Positions 54,137 through 63,367 of a stretch of 64,000 nucleotides of DNA are shown in pieces. The translations under genes and the position numbers were made by a program. The DNA comes from Gemmatimonadota bacterium (lineage in GTDB: Bacteria > Gemmatimonadota > Gemmatimonadetes > Gemmatimonadales > Gemmatimonadaceae): positions 124,001 to 188,000 of the forward strand of contig JADKAQ010000003.1 in the NCBI GenBank assembly GCA_016719105.1, in the 5' to 3' direction. Under the pieces are notes generated by a model. The model was not told the origin of the DNA. It did no database searches and saw only the letters and a program-made list of their open reading frames with translations. The number at the start of each line of letters is the position of its first letter. The stretch's first letter is position 1.

Positions 54137-55069
54137 ATGGCCAGGCTCTTCAAGCGCTCCGACGACCTTCCCAAGCGGTCGCTGTGGCAGCGCATCAAGG
54201 ATATCGCGCTCACGGACGTCTCTGCGCTCGTGCGCAAGGGGTCACGTGAGGGGTCGCTCGAGCAGATCGAGGAACTCCTGCTCGAGGCGGATTTTGGCGT
54301 CGCCACCACGCTGCGGCTGGTGGAGGACGTCGACCGCCTTGCACAGCGAGGCAAGGTGAAGTCGCACGACGAGTTTCTGGAGGCGCTGCGCAACGGCGTC
54401 GAGGCGGCGCTGCGGACCGGGAACTCCGACCCGGCGCTTCGACTGGCGCCGACAGGGCCGACCGTGATTCTCGTGATCGGGGTGAACGGGGCGGGGAAGA
54501 CTACCTTCATCGGCAAGTTGGCGTCGCGCTTTCGGCAGGAGGGGAAGCGGGTGATCGTCGCCGCGGGCGACACCTTCCGGGCGGGGGCGATCGACCAGTT
54601 GCGCGTCTGGGCGGAGCGCACCGGGGCGGAGTTCGTGGGGGGGAAGCCCGGGGGCGACCCGGCTGCGGTGGCGTTCGACGCGATCGATGCCGGGGTGATG
54701 CGCGGGGCCGACGTGGTCATCATCGACACGGCCGGTCGCCTGCACACGAGCGACAACCTCATGGAAGAGCTGAAGAAGGTCGCGCGCGTGATCAAGCGTC
54801 GCATGCCGGAGGCGCCGCACGAGACGTTACTGGTGCTCGACGGGACGATCGGGCAGAACGCGGTGGTGCAGGCGCGCACCTTTTCCGAGGCGGTGCCGGT
54901 GAGCGGGCTGGTGGTGACCAAGCTCGATGGGACCGCGCGAGGCGGGATCGTCGTGGCGGTGCACGAGGCGCTGGACGTCCCGGTGAAGTTCATCGGGGTG
55001 GGAGAGCAGCTGGCGGACCTCGAGCCGTTCGAGGCCGCGGCGTTCGCGAAGGAGTTGCTCGAGGAGTAA
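54137..55069 (+). CDS. ftsY: Signal recognition particle receptor FtsY
   Basis: 310-aa SRP-GTPase. The N domain (about 15-95) and G domain with GVNGAGKTT (115-123), DTFRAGAIDQL, DTAGR, and TKLDGTARGG motifs are complete. The acidic A domain of E. coli FtsY is missing and the protein begins with a short basic helix, as in many bacteria. It targets ribosome-nascent chain complexes to the SecYEG translocon. Confidence 0.95.
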   Translation: MARLFKRSDDLPKRSLWQRIKDIALTDVSALVRKGSREGSLEQIEELLLEADFGVATTLRLVEDVDRLAQRGKVKSHDEFLEALRNGVEAALRTGNSDPALRLAPTGPTVILVIGVNGAGKTTFIGKLASRFRQEGKRVIVAAGDTFRAGAIDQLRVWAERTGAEFVGGKPGGDPAAVAFDAIDAGVMRGADVVIIDTAGRLHTSDNLMEELKKVARVIKRRMPEAPHETLLVLDGTIGQNAVVQARTFSEAVPVSGLVVTKLDGTARGGIVVAVHEALDVPVKFIGVGEQLADLEPFEAAAFAKELLEE

Positions 55070-55114
55070 GCGTCGGCGCCGGAAGCGCCTAACCGTTCCC
55101 TGCTGGAGCGCCCT

Positions 55115-57217
55115 GTGGCCGTTCGCCGCGACGACCGTCTTGCCCGTCCCGCGCGCATCACCCTCGACATGCCCGTGCAGTTCCTCAAGGGCGTGGGGGA
55201 GCGGCGCGCGCAGCTGCTGCGCAAGCTGGGCATCGAGACGGCGAACGACCTGTTGCACCACACCCCGCATCGCTACGAGGACGCCAGCACCATCACCCCG
55301 ATTGCCGCGGTGGCGGCGGGGATGGACGTCACGGTGATGGGGCGCGTCATCTCCAAGGGGATCATCCCCACGCGCAAGGGGCTCCGGATCTTCCAGGCGG
55401 TGGTGAAGGACGCCAGCGGGATGCTGGAGGTGTCCTGGCCCGGACAGCCGTTTCTCGACCGCACCATCGAGAAGGACGACGTCCTCCTCCTCTCCGGCCC
55501 GGTGCGCTTCTACCACGGCCGGCAGCTGCAACCCCGCGAGTTCGTCAACCTGGGCGCCGAAGACTCGGGGAGTGCGCAGGGGCGCGTCCTCTCGGTCTAT
55601 CCCGCCACCGACGGGATCACCGCCAAGCAGCTGCGCGCGCTGATCGAGCTGCACCTCAACGCGCTGTTGGCGCTCGTGCAGGAGCACCTCCCGCCGTCGG
55701 TGCAGCAGGCGGCCGGCGTGGCGGGGCTCGTCGACGCCCTGCGGAAGGTGCACCGCCCGTCGTCGGTGACCGAGGCCAACGAGGGGCGCGATCGCCTGGC
55801 CTTCGACGAGTTGCTCTTCGTGCAGCTGCTGCACCGCCGCGCCAACGCCCTCGCCCGGGAGCCGCGCCGGGGCATCGTGTTCACCAACCGGCGTACCCTC
55901 ACGTCGCAGCTCCGCACCACGCTCCCCTTCGCGCTCACCGGGGCGCAGGTCCGTGCGCTCAAGGAGATCGCCGCCGACATGTGCTCGCCGCGTCGCATGC
56001 ATCGCCTGCTGCAGGGCGACGTGGGGAGCGGCAAGACGGTCGTGGCGTTGTTCGCGGCGCTGCTCGCCGTGGAGAACGGGTACCAGGCGGCGGTGATGGC
56101 CCCGACGGAGCTGCTGGCCGAGCAGCACGCGCGCACGCTGACGAGGCTCCTCGAGCCGTTAGGCATGCGCCCCGAGCTGCTGACGGGGAGCCTGGGGGCC
56201 GCCGAGCGCCGGCGGGTGGACGAGCGCCTCGCGTCGGAGGCGCCGCTGGTCGCGGTCGGGACGCACGCCCTGGTCACCGAGCGCACGCGCTTCGGCAAGT
56301 TGGGCTTCGTGGCCATCGACGAGCAGCATCGCTTCGGGGTCGAGCAGCGCGCGGCCCTCAGCGCCAAGGGGGAGGCGCCCGACGTGCTGCTGATGAGCGC
56401 GACGCCGATTCCGCGTTCGCTGGCGCTCACGCTCTATGGCGACCTCGACGTCTCGATCCTCGACGAACGCCCCCCGGGGCGCAAGCCGATCACGAGCGCA
56501 CTTCGCCCCGAGGCCGCGCGCGAACGTGTCCTGCAGTTCGTCGACGCGCAGGTGGCCAAGGGACGCCAGGCGTACATCGTCTATCCGGTCATCGAGGAGT
56601 CGGAGAAGACCGACCTCAAGGCGGCCACCACGATGCACGCCGAGCTCTCGTCAGGCGCCTTTGCCGGTCGGCGCGTGGCGCTCCTGCATGGGCGCCTGCC
56701 CACCGACGAGCGCGACACGATCATGCGCGCCTTCCGCGACGGTGCGGTGGACATCCTCGTCGCCACCACGGTGATCGAGGTAGGAATCGACGTGGCCAAT
56801 GCCACCGTGATGCTCATCGAGCACCCGGAGCGCTTCGGCCTGTCGCAGCTGCACCAACTGCGCGGACGCGTGGGGCGCGGCGCCGAGGAGTCGTTCTGCA
56901 TCCTGCTGGGCGACGTGGGGCAGGAGGCGCACGAACGGCTCTCGCTCTTCACGGCCACCGAGGACGGTTTCGAGATCGCCCGGGCCGACCTGCGGCTGCG
57001 CGGGATGGGCGATCTCTTCGGCAAGGCGCAGTCCGGCGATGCTCCGTTCAAGGTGGCCGACCTGCTGCGCGACGAGGCGCTCAACGATCGCGCGCGCGAC
57101 GCGGCACAGCGCCTCCTCGAGGCGGACCCCGGGCTCACCGCTGCCGAGCACCTGGGGATCCGCACCGTCCTCACCTCGCGCTACGCCCGCGCCCTCGAGC
57201 TCTTTCGCGTCGGCTAG
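55115..57217 (+). CDS. recG: ATP-dependent DNA helicase RecG
   Basis: 700 aa from GTG 55115 with GGAG 8 bases upstream. N-terminal wedge (OB-fold) domain, then SF2 helicase with Walker A GDVGSGKT (301-308), DEQH box in VAIDEQHRFGVEQR, motif III SATPIPRSLALTLYGDLD, motif VI QLRGRVGRG. RecG reverses stalled replication forks. It starts 45 bases after ftsY; no promoter was seen in the gap. Confidence 0.96.
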   Translation: MAVRRDDRLARPARITLDMPVQFLKGVGERRAQLLRKLGIETANDLLHHTPHRYEDASTITPIAAVAAGMDVTVMGRVISKGIIPTRKGLRIFQAVVKDASGMLEVSWPGQPFLDRTIEKDDVLLLSGPVRFYHGRQLQPREFVNLGAEDSGSAQGRVLSVYPATDGITAKQLRALIELHLNALLALVQEHLPPSVQQAAGVAGLVDALRKVHRPSSVTEANEGRDRLAFDELLFVQLLHRRANALAREPRRGIVFTNRRTLTSQLRTTLPFALTGAQVRALKEIAADMCSPRRMHRLLQGDVGSGKTVVALFAALLAVENGYQAAVMAPTELLAEQHARTLTRLLEPLGMRPELLTGSLGAAERRRVDERLASEAPLVAVGTHALVTERTRFGKLGFVAIDEQHRFGVEQRAALSAKGEAPDVLLMSATPIPRSLALTLYGDLDVSILDERPPGRKPITSALRPEAARERVLQFVDAQVAKGRQAYIVYPVIEESEKTDLKAATTMHAELSSGAFAGRRVALLHGRLPTDERDTIMRAFRDGAVDILVATTVIEVGIDVANATVMLIEHPERFGLSQLHQLRGRVGRGAEESFCILLGDVGQEAHERLSLFTATEDGFEIARADLRLRGMGDLFGKAQSGDAPFKVADLLRDEALNDRARDAAQRLLEADPGLTAAEHLGIRTVLTSRYARALELFRVG

Positions 57218-57315
57218 CCGTCACGACCCGCGACCGGCGCAGCGGCCAGCTGCCTCCGCGGAGCGTCACCGATCGCGTCGAGGACTCCGAGCGGCGGCTG
57301 ACGGACAGCTCTTCG

Positions 57316-57933
57316 CTATTGGGGCTTAGGGGAGAGCCGGCGCTTGATGCGCTCCAGCTCGGCCGTCGTCCGGTCGATCACGTCGTTGAGGCGGCGGATT
57401 TCGTCGTCGCGTGCCTTTTCCCGAGCATCGGCGGACGCGCGCACGGTGTGCAGCAGGGTGCGCGTGGAGTCGAGGGACTCCACGACCCGTCGCAGGATCA
57501 ATGCTTCGGCATACCGCGAGAGCGCCGACCCGCCGCTGAGGTACGTGTCGTAGAGCGCCATCGACTCGCGCGGCGTTGCCTCGCGATTGGCGGGATCGGT
57601 CTTGAGCAGGGCACGCCAGAAGTCGCTCTCGGCGCCGTCGGATGTACCGGCGTGATCGACCGAGAACTGCGTCAGCACCTTTTCGGCTTCGTCGAACTTC
57701 CCAGACTCGGCAGAGCGCAGCGCGGCCGCCAGCGTCCCCGGCCACGGCGAGATGGGGGGCGCCGGGGCGACGACGATGGGAAGCGTCGGCTCCGGGGCCG
57801 GCGCGGGCGTGGGACGGCACCCCGCGAGACTCCCGGCGGCGACGACGCATGCGCCGATGGCGAAACGGGCGCCGGCACGCGCGCGGCGACGGCCGTCGAT
57901 CGTGATCATGGTCCTGATGGTGGTCGCCCTCAT
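57316..57933 (-). CDS. Coiled-coil lipoprotein, unknown function
   Basis: 205 aa on the minus strand. A basic start, a hydrophobic stretch and the lipobox LAGC with lipidated C39, then a Pro-rich linker, a helical TPR-like part (LRSAESGKFDEAEKVLTQF) and a C-terminal coiled coil (about 160-200). Its ATG overlaps the stop of the histidine kinase (ATGA), so the two are co-translated; it may be an accessory of that kinase. ATG 57909 is an alternative start. It converges with recG. Confidence 0.75.
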   Translation of the reverse strand: MRATTIRTMITIDGRRRARAGARFAIGACVVAAGSLAGCRPTPAPAPEPTLPIVVAPAPPISPWPGTLAAALRSAESGKFDEAEKVLTQFSVDHAGTSDGAESDFWRALLKTDPANREATPRESMALYDTYLSGGSALSRYAEALILRRVVESLDSTRTLLHTVRASADAREKARDDEIRRLNDVIDRTTAELERIKRRLSPKPQ

Positions 57934-59423
57934 ACCTCGGGGGCCTCCTCGAGTTGGTGAAGCGGGGCCAGGCGCGTGGCCGCCGAGCGGATCGGGAGGT
58001 GCAACGTGAAGCTGGTCCCCACCCCCACCGTACTCTCGACACCAATGGTACCCCCGTGCGCCGTCACGATCCCCTTGGCGATGGCGAGCCCCAGCCCTGT
58101 CCCCTTGATCCCGGTCGTCTGGTTGTTGGCCTGGTAGAACTTCTCGAAGACATACGCCAGTTCGGTCGCCGGGATTCCGGCGCCGGTGTCGCGAACGCTC
58201 ATGCGCACGCCGGAGTCGTCGCGCGAGACGTCGAGGTCGACGCGTCCGCCGCCGGGAGTGAACTTGAAGGCGTTGGACAGGAGATTCCCCAGCACCTCGT
58301 TGATGCGCTCGGGATCCCAGCGGACCTCGGCGGGGAGGTCCTGGCCGCGCGTGACGGTGAAGCCGACGTTCCGCTGGATGGCGAGGACGCGGAAGGTGCG
58401 TTCGAGGTCGCCGAGGAAGGCGGGCAGGGGAAAGGTGCGCGGTTCGACCTTGCCACCACCGGCCTCGAAGCGGGAGACGTCGAGCAGCTGGCGGACGAGG
58501 CGCGAGAGCGACTTGCTCTGGGCCGTAAGCGTGGTGACGATTTCGCGCTGCCGCTCATTGAGGTCGCCGTAGACGTTTTCCTGCAGGAGTTGCAGGTAGC
58601 CCATCACGACGTTGATCGGCGTCTTGAGTTCGTGCGAGGCGACGGAGATGAATTCGGCCTTGAGTCGGTCGAGTTCGCGGAGCTGCGTCGCCATCGAGTT
58701 GTACGACTTGGCGAGGCGCCCGAACTCGTCGCGGCGCTGAGGCGCGAGCTGCAACGGGTGGCCGAAGTCTCCCTCGGCGACGGCGCGCATCCCGGCGTCG
58801 AGCTCATCGATGGGGCGCGAGACCGACTGCGTGAGCCAGAGGCCGATGAGCACCGCGAGGACCGCGGCGGCGGCCAACAGCCGCAACGAGGTGTCGCGCG
58901 AACGCACCGACTCGATGGCGATGTCGTTGACGCGCTCACGTGTCCGATCCTGGTTGGCCTGCTCGGAGAGGGCGACGATGCGCTCGATGTCATCGATGGG
59001 TGGGCCGATCGCCTTGTCGATCACCGAGTCGGCTGTGGCGGTGCGTCCCGCAGCAGCCAGTTGGTGTGCGTGATCCGACTCGTCGGCGATGGCGCGCAGC
59101 GCGCCGCGCACCCGGTTGATCCCCGCGATCCCGTTGACCTGGTCGAGCGAGTCGACGAGGATGCGGACCGCGGTGAGCTTCTGGTCGAATTGGGTGAGCG
59201 TCGCTTCCTCGGGGAGGATCGAGAGGTAGTCCTTGGCCTGGTCGAGCTCCTGCACGGCCGCCCGGACCTTGCCGAGCACGACGGCGGCCTGGAACTCCTG
59301 GTCGCGAATGCGCTCGGTGTCCTTCCGCAGTTCGCGCAGGGAGAGGAGCGACAGCCCGACGGGGACGAGCATCAGGGCGACGATGCCTCCGATCCCCATG
59401 GCGAGGCGTGTACGCAGCATCAT
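57930..59423 (-). CDS. Membrane sensor histidine kinase
   Basis: 497 aa from ATG 59423 (a second ATG follows directly; GGGAG lies 9 bases upstream). The layout is a membrane helix (about 9-28), a periplasmic all-helical sensor (about 30-180, like four-helix-bundle sensors), a second membrane helix (about 181-198), HAMP, a HisKA domain with H264 in SVASHELKTP, and a HATPase_c domain with the N-box (NEVLGNLLSNAFKFT), DTGAGIP and GTGLGLAI boxes. The frame extends upstream to 59519 without a likely start. No response regulator is adjacent; only the lipoprotein gene follows. Confidence 0.92.
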   Translation of the reverse strand: MMLRTRLAMGIGGIVALMLVPVGLSLLSLRELRKDTERIRDQEFQAAVVLGKVRAAVQELDQAKDYLSILPEEATLTQFDQKLTAVRILVDSLDQVNGIAGINRVRGALRAIADESDHAHQLAAAGRTATADSVIDKAIGPPIDDIERIVALSEQANQDRTRERVNDIAIESVRSRDTSLRLLAAAAVLAVLIGLWLTQSVSRPIDELDAGMRAVAEGDFGHPLQLAPQRRDEFGRLAKSYNSMATQLRELDRLKAEFISVASHELKTPINVVMGYLQLLQENVYGDLNERQREIVTTLTAQSKSLSRLVRQLLDVSRFEAGGGKVEPRTFPLPAFLGDLERTFRVLAIQRNVGFTVTRGQDLPAEVRWDPERINEVLGNLLSNAFKFTPGGGRVDLDVSRDDSGVRMSVRDTGAGIPATELAYVFEKFYQANNQTTGIKGTGLGLAIAKGIVTAHGGTIGVESTVGVGTSFTLHLPIRSAATRLAPLHQLEEAPEV

Positions 59424-59499
59424 GGCTGCACGCTCCCAACGTTGCGGGGGGGGCGCACGAGACCACACAGCGGGTGACGCCCGCGGCGCTGCGCGTCCG

Positions 59500-59528
59500 T
59501 TGCACGCCCTCTGGAGCATCCGTAGCTT
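59500..59528 (+). promoter_or_regulatory. Promoter of asnS
   Basis: TTGCAC (59500-59505), 17-base spacer, TAGCTT (59523-59528). The expected start lies about 26 bases before the GTG at 59561. It overlaps the upstream region of the divergent kinase gene. Confidence 0.5.
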
Positions 59529-59560
59529 TCGCCGCTCATCATCCCCCTTTGCTCCCCGTC

Positions 59561-60862
59561 GTGTCCATACCGAACGCTATCATCTCCGCGCTCCCGCAGC
59601 ACGTGGGCGGCCCTGTCACCGTCCGTGGCTGGGCGACGCACCTGCGCTCCTCGGGCAAGATCGCCTTCATCGTCATGCGGGACGGGACCGGTACGCTGCA
59701 GTGCGTCCTGGTCAAGAACCAGCTCCCGCCGGACGTCTGGGCGCGCTTTAGTGAGCTCAGCCAGGAGACCAGCGTCGCCGTCACTGGCGAAGTTCGTGCC
59801 GAACCGCGTGCCCCCGGTGGATACGAGATGGGGGTCACAAATGTCGAGGTGCTTGGCCCCTCGCCGCTCGACTATCCGATCCAGCCCAAGGAGCACGGGA
59901 TCGATTTCCTGCTCGACAACCGGCACCTCTGGCTCCGGTCCCCGCGGCAGGTCGCGATCATGCGTATCCGCCACGAGGTGGAGCAGTCGATCCACGATTT
60001 CTTCTACGAGCGCGGCTTCATCCACGTCGACACGCCGATCCTGACGGCGGCGATCGGGGAGCGCTCGGGGCTCTTCTCGACCGAGTACTTCGACGAGGGG
60101 AACGCGTATCTGGCGCAAACGGGGCAATTGTACGGGGAGGCCGCGGCAGCCGCACTGGGGCGAATCTACACCTTTGGCCCGACCTTCCGCGCCGAGAAAT
60201 CCAAAACGCGGCGCCATCTCACCGAGTTCTGGATGATCGAGCCCGAGATGGCCTTCTACGATACGCACGATAACATGCGGCTGCAGGAAGATCTTGTGAC
60301 GCATATCGTGCAGCGCGTGCTCGCGCGTCGTCAGGCGGAATTGCAGGAGCTCGAGCGCGACATTTCCAAGTTGGAGAAGGTCGCTGCCCCGTTTCCGCGC
60401 ATCGACTATACCGACGCGGTCGCGACGCTGCAGGCCAAGGGGAGCGCGATCACGTGGGGCGACGACCTGGGTGCCGAAGACGAGTCGCTGCTCGTGGCGG
60501 ACTACGAGACACCGATCTTCGTCTGCAACTATCCCAAGGAGGCCAAGGCCTTCTACATGAAGGAGAACCCCGCCGATCCGCGCACCGTCCTGTGCGACGA
60601 CTGCCTGGCCCCGGAGGGGTACGGTGAGATCATCGGCGGGTCGCAGCGTGAGGACGACTACGACAAGCTGCTGCACCGGATCCACGAAGAGCAGCTGCCG
60701 GTCGACGCGTACGGCTGGTACCTGGACCTGCGCAAGTACGGCACCTTCGTGCATTCCGGCTTCGGCATCGGGCTCGAGCGGACGATCGCCTGGATCTGCG
60801 GCACGCCGCACATCCGCGAGTGCATTCCGTTCCCCCGCATGATGCATCGCCTGCGTCCGTGA
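59561..60862 (+). CDS. asnS: Asparaginyl-tRNA synthetase
   Basis: 433-aa class IIb synthetase. An N-terminal OB-fold anticodon-binding domain (VTVRGWATHLRSSGKIAFIV) precedes the catalytic domain with motif 2 FGPTFRAEKSKTRRHLTEFWM (shortened) that identifies AsnRS rather than AspRS, and motif 3 SGFGIGLERTIAWI. GTG 59561 gives the usual N-terminus; the frame is open upstream but that part lies in the promoter region. An AsnRS suggests direct charging of tRNA-Asn. Confidence 0.93.
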   Translation: MSIPNAIISALPQHVGGPVTVRGWATHLRSSGKIAFIVMRDGTGTLQCVLVKNQLPPDVWARFSELSQETSVAVTGEVRAEPRAPGGYEMGVTNVEVLGPSPLDYPIQPKEHGIDFLLDNRHLWLRSPRQVAIMRIRHEVEQSIHDFFYERGFIHVDTPILTAAIGERSGLFSTEYFDEGNAYLAQTGQLYGEAAAAALGRIYTFGPTFRAEKSKTRRHLTEFWMIEPEMAFYDTHDNMRLQEDLVTHIVQRVLARRQAELQELERDISKLEKVAAPFPRIDYTDAVATLQAKGSAITWGDDLGAEDESLLVADYETPIFVCNYPKEAKAFYMKENPADPRTVLCDDCLAPEGYGEIIGGSQREDDYDKLLHRIHEEQLPVDAYGWYLDLRKYGTFVHSGFGIGLERTIAWICGTPHIRECIPFPRMMHRLRP

Positions 60863-60872
60863 GACAGCTCGC

Positions 60873-61415
60873 GTGACCTTCGACGTCGGGACCCGCTTCC
60901 TCGAGCGGTCGCGGTACTACCTGGGGCTCGAGTACCCCGCCAAGATCCGGTCGGCGGTCCTGGCGTTGCCGGCCGAGCGGCTCTGGTTCCGACCCGACCC
61001 CGCCAGCAACAGCGCCGGCAACCTCGTGCTGCACCTGGCGGGGAATGTGCGCCAATGGGTGGTGAGTGGGATTGGGGGCGGCCCCGACGTGCGCCAGCGC
61101 GACGAGGAGTTCGCCGCCGCGGGGGGGATGGATGCGGCGGAGTTGCTGGAACACCTCGAGAAGGCGCTGAGCGAGGTGGATGCCGTCCTCGCGCGCCTCA
61201 CGTCGCCGTCGTTAGGTGAGGTGCGGCGCATCCAGGGGCGCGAGACGACGGTGTTCTCGGCGCTCTATCACGTCGTCGAGCACTTCGGCGGACACACCGG
61301 ACAGATCATCCTGCTCGCCAAGCTGTACGCGCCGGGAGAGATCCGCTTCTACGAGGACAGTGGGGGGCTGGCGCGCCCGACCTTTCTGGGCGATGGCCGG
61401 AGCGACGTGGAGTAG
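60873..61415 (+). CDS. DinB-like protein
   Basis: 180 aa from GTG 60873. A four-helix DinB/DUF1572-type protein: the first helix with LERSRYYLGLEYPAKI, the second with GNLVLHLAGNVRQW, and a third with YHVVEHFGGHTGQI. The histidines (LHLAGN, HVVEHFGGH) are placed as metal ligands in DinB-fold proteins. Members often act as metal-dependent thiol transferases or have no known role. It follows asnS by 10 bases and converges with mazG. Confidence 0.8.
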   Translation: MTFDVGTRFLERSRYYLGLEYPAKIRSAVLALPAERLWFRPDPASNSAGNLVLHLAGNVRQWVVSGIGGGPDVRQRDEEFAAAGGMDAAELLEHLEKALSEVDAVLARLTSPSLGEVRRIQGRETTVFSALYHVVEHFGGHTGQIILLAKLYAPGEIRFYEDSGGLARPTFLGDGRSDVE

Positions 61416-61439
61416 GCGTTGCGCCGCCGGGCGCCGACC

Positions 61440-62237
61440 CTAACGCGGCGCGGCGCGTTCGGCCGCCTTCACCTCGTCCCACAATCCGTCGAGCACCGCG
61501 AGCCCCGCCGTCTTGACGTCGATGCCGCGCTCGGCCGCCAGCTGTTCGATCCCCGAGAACCGGCGCGCGAACTTGGCGTTCGCCTTGTCGAGGGCGAGTG
61601 AGGCGTGGACCCCCGCCTTGCGGCAGAGGTTGACCACCGCGAACAGCAGATCGCCCAGCTCTCCCTCCACTGCCTCGTGCGCGGCGTCGTGCTGCGGGGC
61701 GCCGTGCGGCGAACGATTCACGGGCGTCGCGTCGATCTGTTCACGCACCTCGGCGAGTTCTTCGGCGACCTTGTCCGCCGGGCCCTGCACGTCGTCCCAG
61801 TCGAAGCCGACGCCGGCGGCGCGATCCTGCAGGCGGTGGGCGCGGTGCAGGGCGGGGAGCCCCATCGGGAGCCCCTCCTCGATGGAGCGCCGTTTGCGCG
61901 CCTTGAGCGCTTCCCACGCGACGCGCTCGCCGTCGCCATACAGGTGCGGATGGCGCGCGTGCATCTTGGCGATGAGCCCGGCGGCCACATCGCCGATGTC
62001 GAAGTCGCCCGCCTGCTCGGCGACGACGGAGTGGAAGAGGACCTGCAACAGGACGTCGCCCAACTCCTCGCGCATCTGCGCCACGTTTCGATCGCGGAGC
62101 GCGTCGTCGAGCTCGTGCGCTTCTTCGACGAGATAGGGGCGAAGCGACTCATGCGTTTGCGCCGCATCCCACTCGCATCGGGCGCGGAGATCGCGCATCA
62201 GCGCGAGCGTATCTTCAAGCGTGGCTTTAGCTTGCAT
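61440..62237 (-). CDS. mazG: Nucleoside triphosphate pyrophosphohydrolase MazG
   Basis: 265 aa with two MazG modules. Module 1 has the metal motif LVEEAHELDDAL and REELGDVLLQVLFH; module 2 has AEELAEVREQ and EGELGDLLFAVVNL. MazG clears abnormal or excess NTPs. ATG 62237 is preceded by GGAGG at suitable spacing, and a good promoter lies upstream. It is divergent from alr. Confidence 0.93.
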   Translation of the reverse strand: MQAKATLEDTLALMRDLRARCEWDAAQTHESLRPYLVEEAHELDDALRDRNVAQMREELGDVLLQVLFHSVVAEQAGDFDIGDVAAGLIAKMHARHPHLYGDGERVAWEALKARKRRSIEEGLPMGLPALHRAHRLQDRAAGVGFDWDDVQGPADKVAEELAEVREQIDATPVNRSPHGAPQHDAAHEAVEGELGDLLFAVVNLCRKAGVHASLALDKANAKFARRFSGIEQLAAERGIDVKTAGLAVLDGLWDEVKAAERAAPR

Positions 62238-62260
62238 AGTCTCCTCCGAGGGCCTATACT
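62232..62260 (+). promoter_or_regulatory. Promoter of alr
   Basis: TTGCAT (62232-62237), 17-base spacer, TATACT (62255-62260). The -10 overlaps the mazG -10 on the other strand by 5 bases. Expected leader of about 18 bases to ATG 62285. Confidence 0.5.
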
Positions 62261-62285
62261 ACCCGCCCCGCACGCCCCTGGTCAA
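62256..62285 (-). promoter_or_regulatory. Promoter of mazG
   Basis: On the minus strand, TTGACC (62285-62280), 18-base spacer, TAGTAT (62261-62256). GGAGG and the ATG at 62237 follow, with a short leader. Confidence 0.65.
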
Positions 62286-63367
62286 TGGACGCCGACCTCC
62301 GACGCGCCTGGGTCGACATTGACCTCGGCGCGTTACGACAGAATGCCCGTACGATGGCTGCCCGCGCGGGCAAGCCACTCCTCCCCATGGTCAAGGCGGA
62401 CGCCTACGGCCTGGGTGCGGTGGCGGTGGCGCGGGCCCTCGAGCCGATGGACGTGTGGGGATTCGGGATCGCCGCCGTGCGTGAAGGAGAGGAGCTGCGC
62501 GCGGCCGGCGTTCGGCGCCCCATCCTCGTCTTCACCCCGCTGCTCCCCAGCGAATTCGCCGAGGTGCGTCGGCTCGGGCTGACCCCGACGTTGGGTGACC
62601 CCGCCGCCATCGCGGCCTGGGTCGAGAGCGGTGGGGGGCCGTGGCACCTGGCGATCGACACGGGGATGAGCCGGGCCGGAATTCCGTGGCGAGAAGTGGG
62701 AGGTATCGCCGGCGCCGTCGCGTCGAGCCCGCCGACCGGTGCCTTCACGCACTTTCACTCGGCAGAGCGAAACGACGGGTCGATGGACGTGCAGCAGGAG
62801 CGGTTCCGCGGCGCCCTCGAGGCACTCGGGACGCCGATCCCGCTCCTGCACGCCGAGAATAGCCCGGGACTCGAGCGGCAGTCGCCGTCTCCCTGGAGCT
62901 TTGCGCGTCCGGGCGTCTTCCTGTACGGCGTCGGGGGCGACGACGGCTCGGCGGTGCAGCCGCAGCCTGTGGCGAACCTGCGCGCGCGCATCGTGGAGCT
63001 ACGCACCCTCGAGGACGGCGACACGGTGAGTTACGGCGCCACCTACCGGGCGCACGGCCAGCGGCGCATCGCCACCCTGGCCGTGGGCTATGCGGACGGC
63101 TATCGACGCTCGTTGAGCAATCGCGGCGAGGTCCTGGTGCATGGGCGCCGGGTCCCGGTGGCGGGGATGGTCACCATGGACATGACGATGGTCGACGTCA
63201 GCACCGTGTCGTGTCACGTGGGGGACGTGGCAACGCTCATCGGGGGTGATGGTGACGAACTGATCGACGTGAACACGGTCGCGCGACTGGCGGAGCTTTC
63301 GCCCTACGAGATCCTGGTTGGCCTCAGGCTGCGCGTCCCGCGCCGGTACACGGGGGGCGAGGGGTGA
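62285..63367 (+). CDS. alr: Alanine racemase
   Basis: 360-aa PLP enzyme giving D-alanine for MurF substrates. K37 in MVKADAYGLG binds PLP; the catalytic tyrosine is in VSYGATYRA; the LAVGYADGY and VTMDMTMVDV loops are typical. ATG 62285 begins just after its promoter. It overlaps deoB by 4 bases. Confidence 0.95.
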   Translation: MDADLRRAWVDIDLGALRQNARTMAARAGKPLLPMVKADAYGLGAVAVARALEPMDVWGFGIAAVREGEELRAAGVRRPILVFTPLLPSEFAEVRRLGLTPTLGDPAAIAAWVESGGGPWHLAIDTGMSRAGIPWREVGGIAGAVASSPPTGAFTHFHSAERNDGSMDVQQERFRGALEALGTPIPLLHAENSPGLERQSPSPWSFARPGVFLYGVGGDDGSAVQPQPVANLRARIVELRTLEDGDTVSYGATYRAHGQRRIATLAVGYADGYRRSLSNRGEVLVHGRRVPVAGMVTMDMTMVDVSTVSCHVGDVATLIGGDGDELIDVNTVARLAELSPYEILVGLRLRVPRRYTGGEG

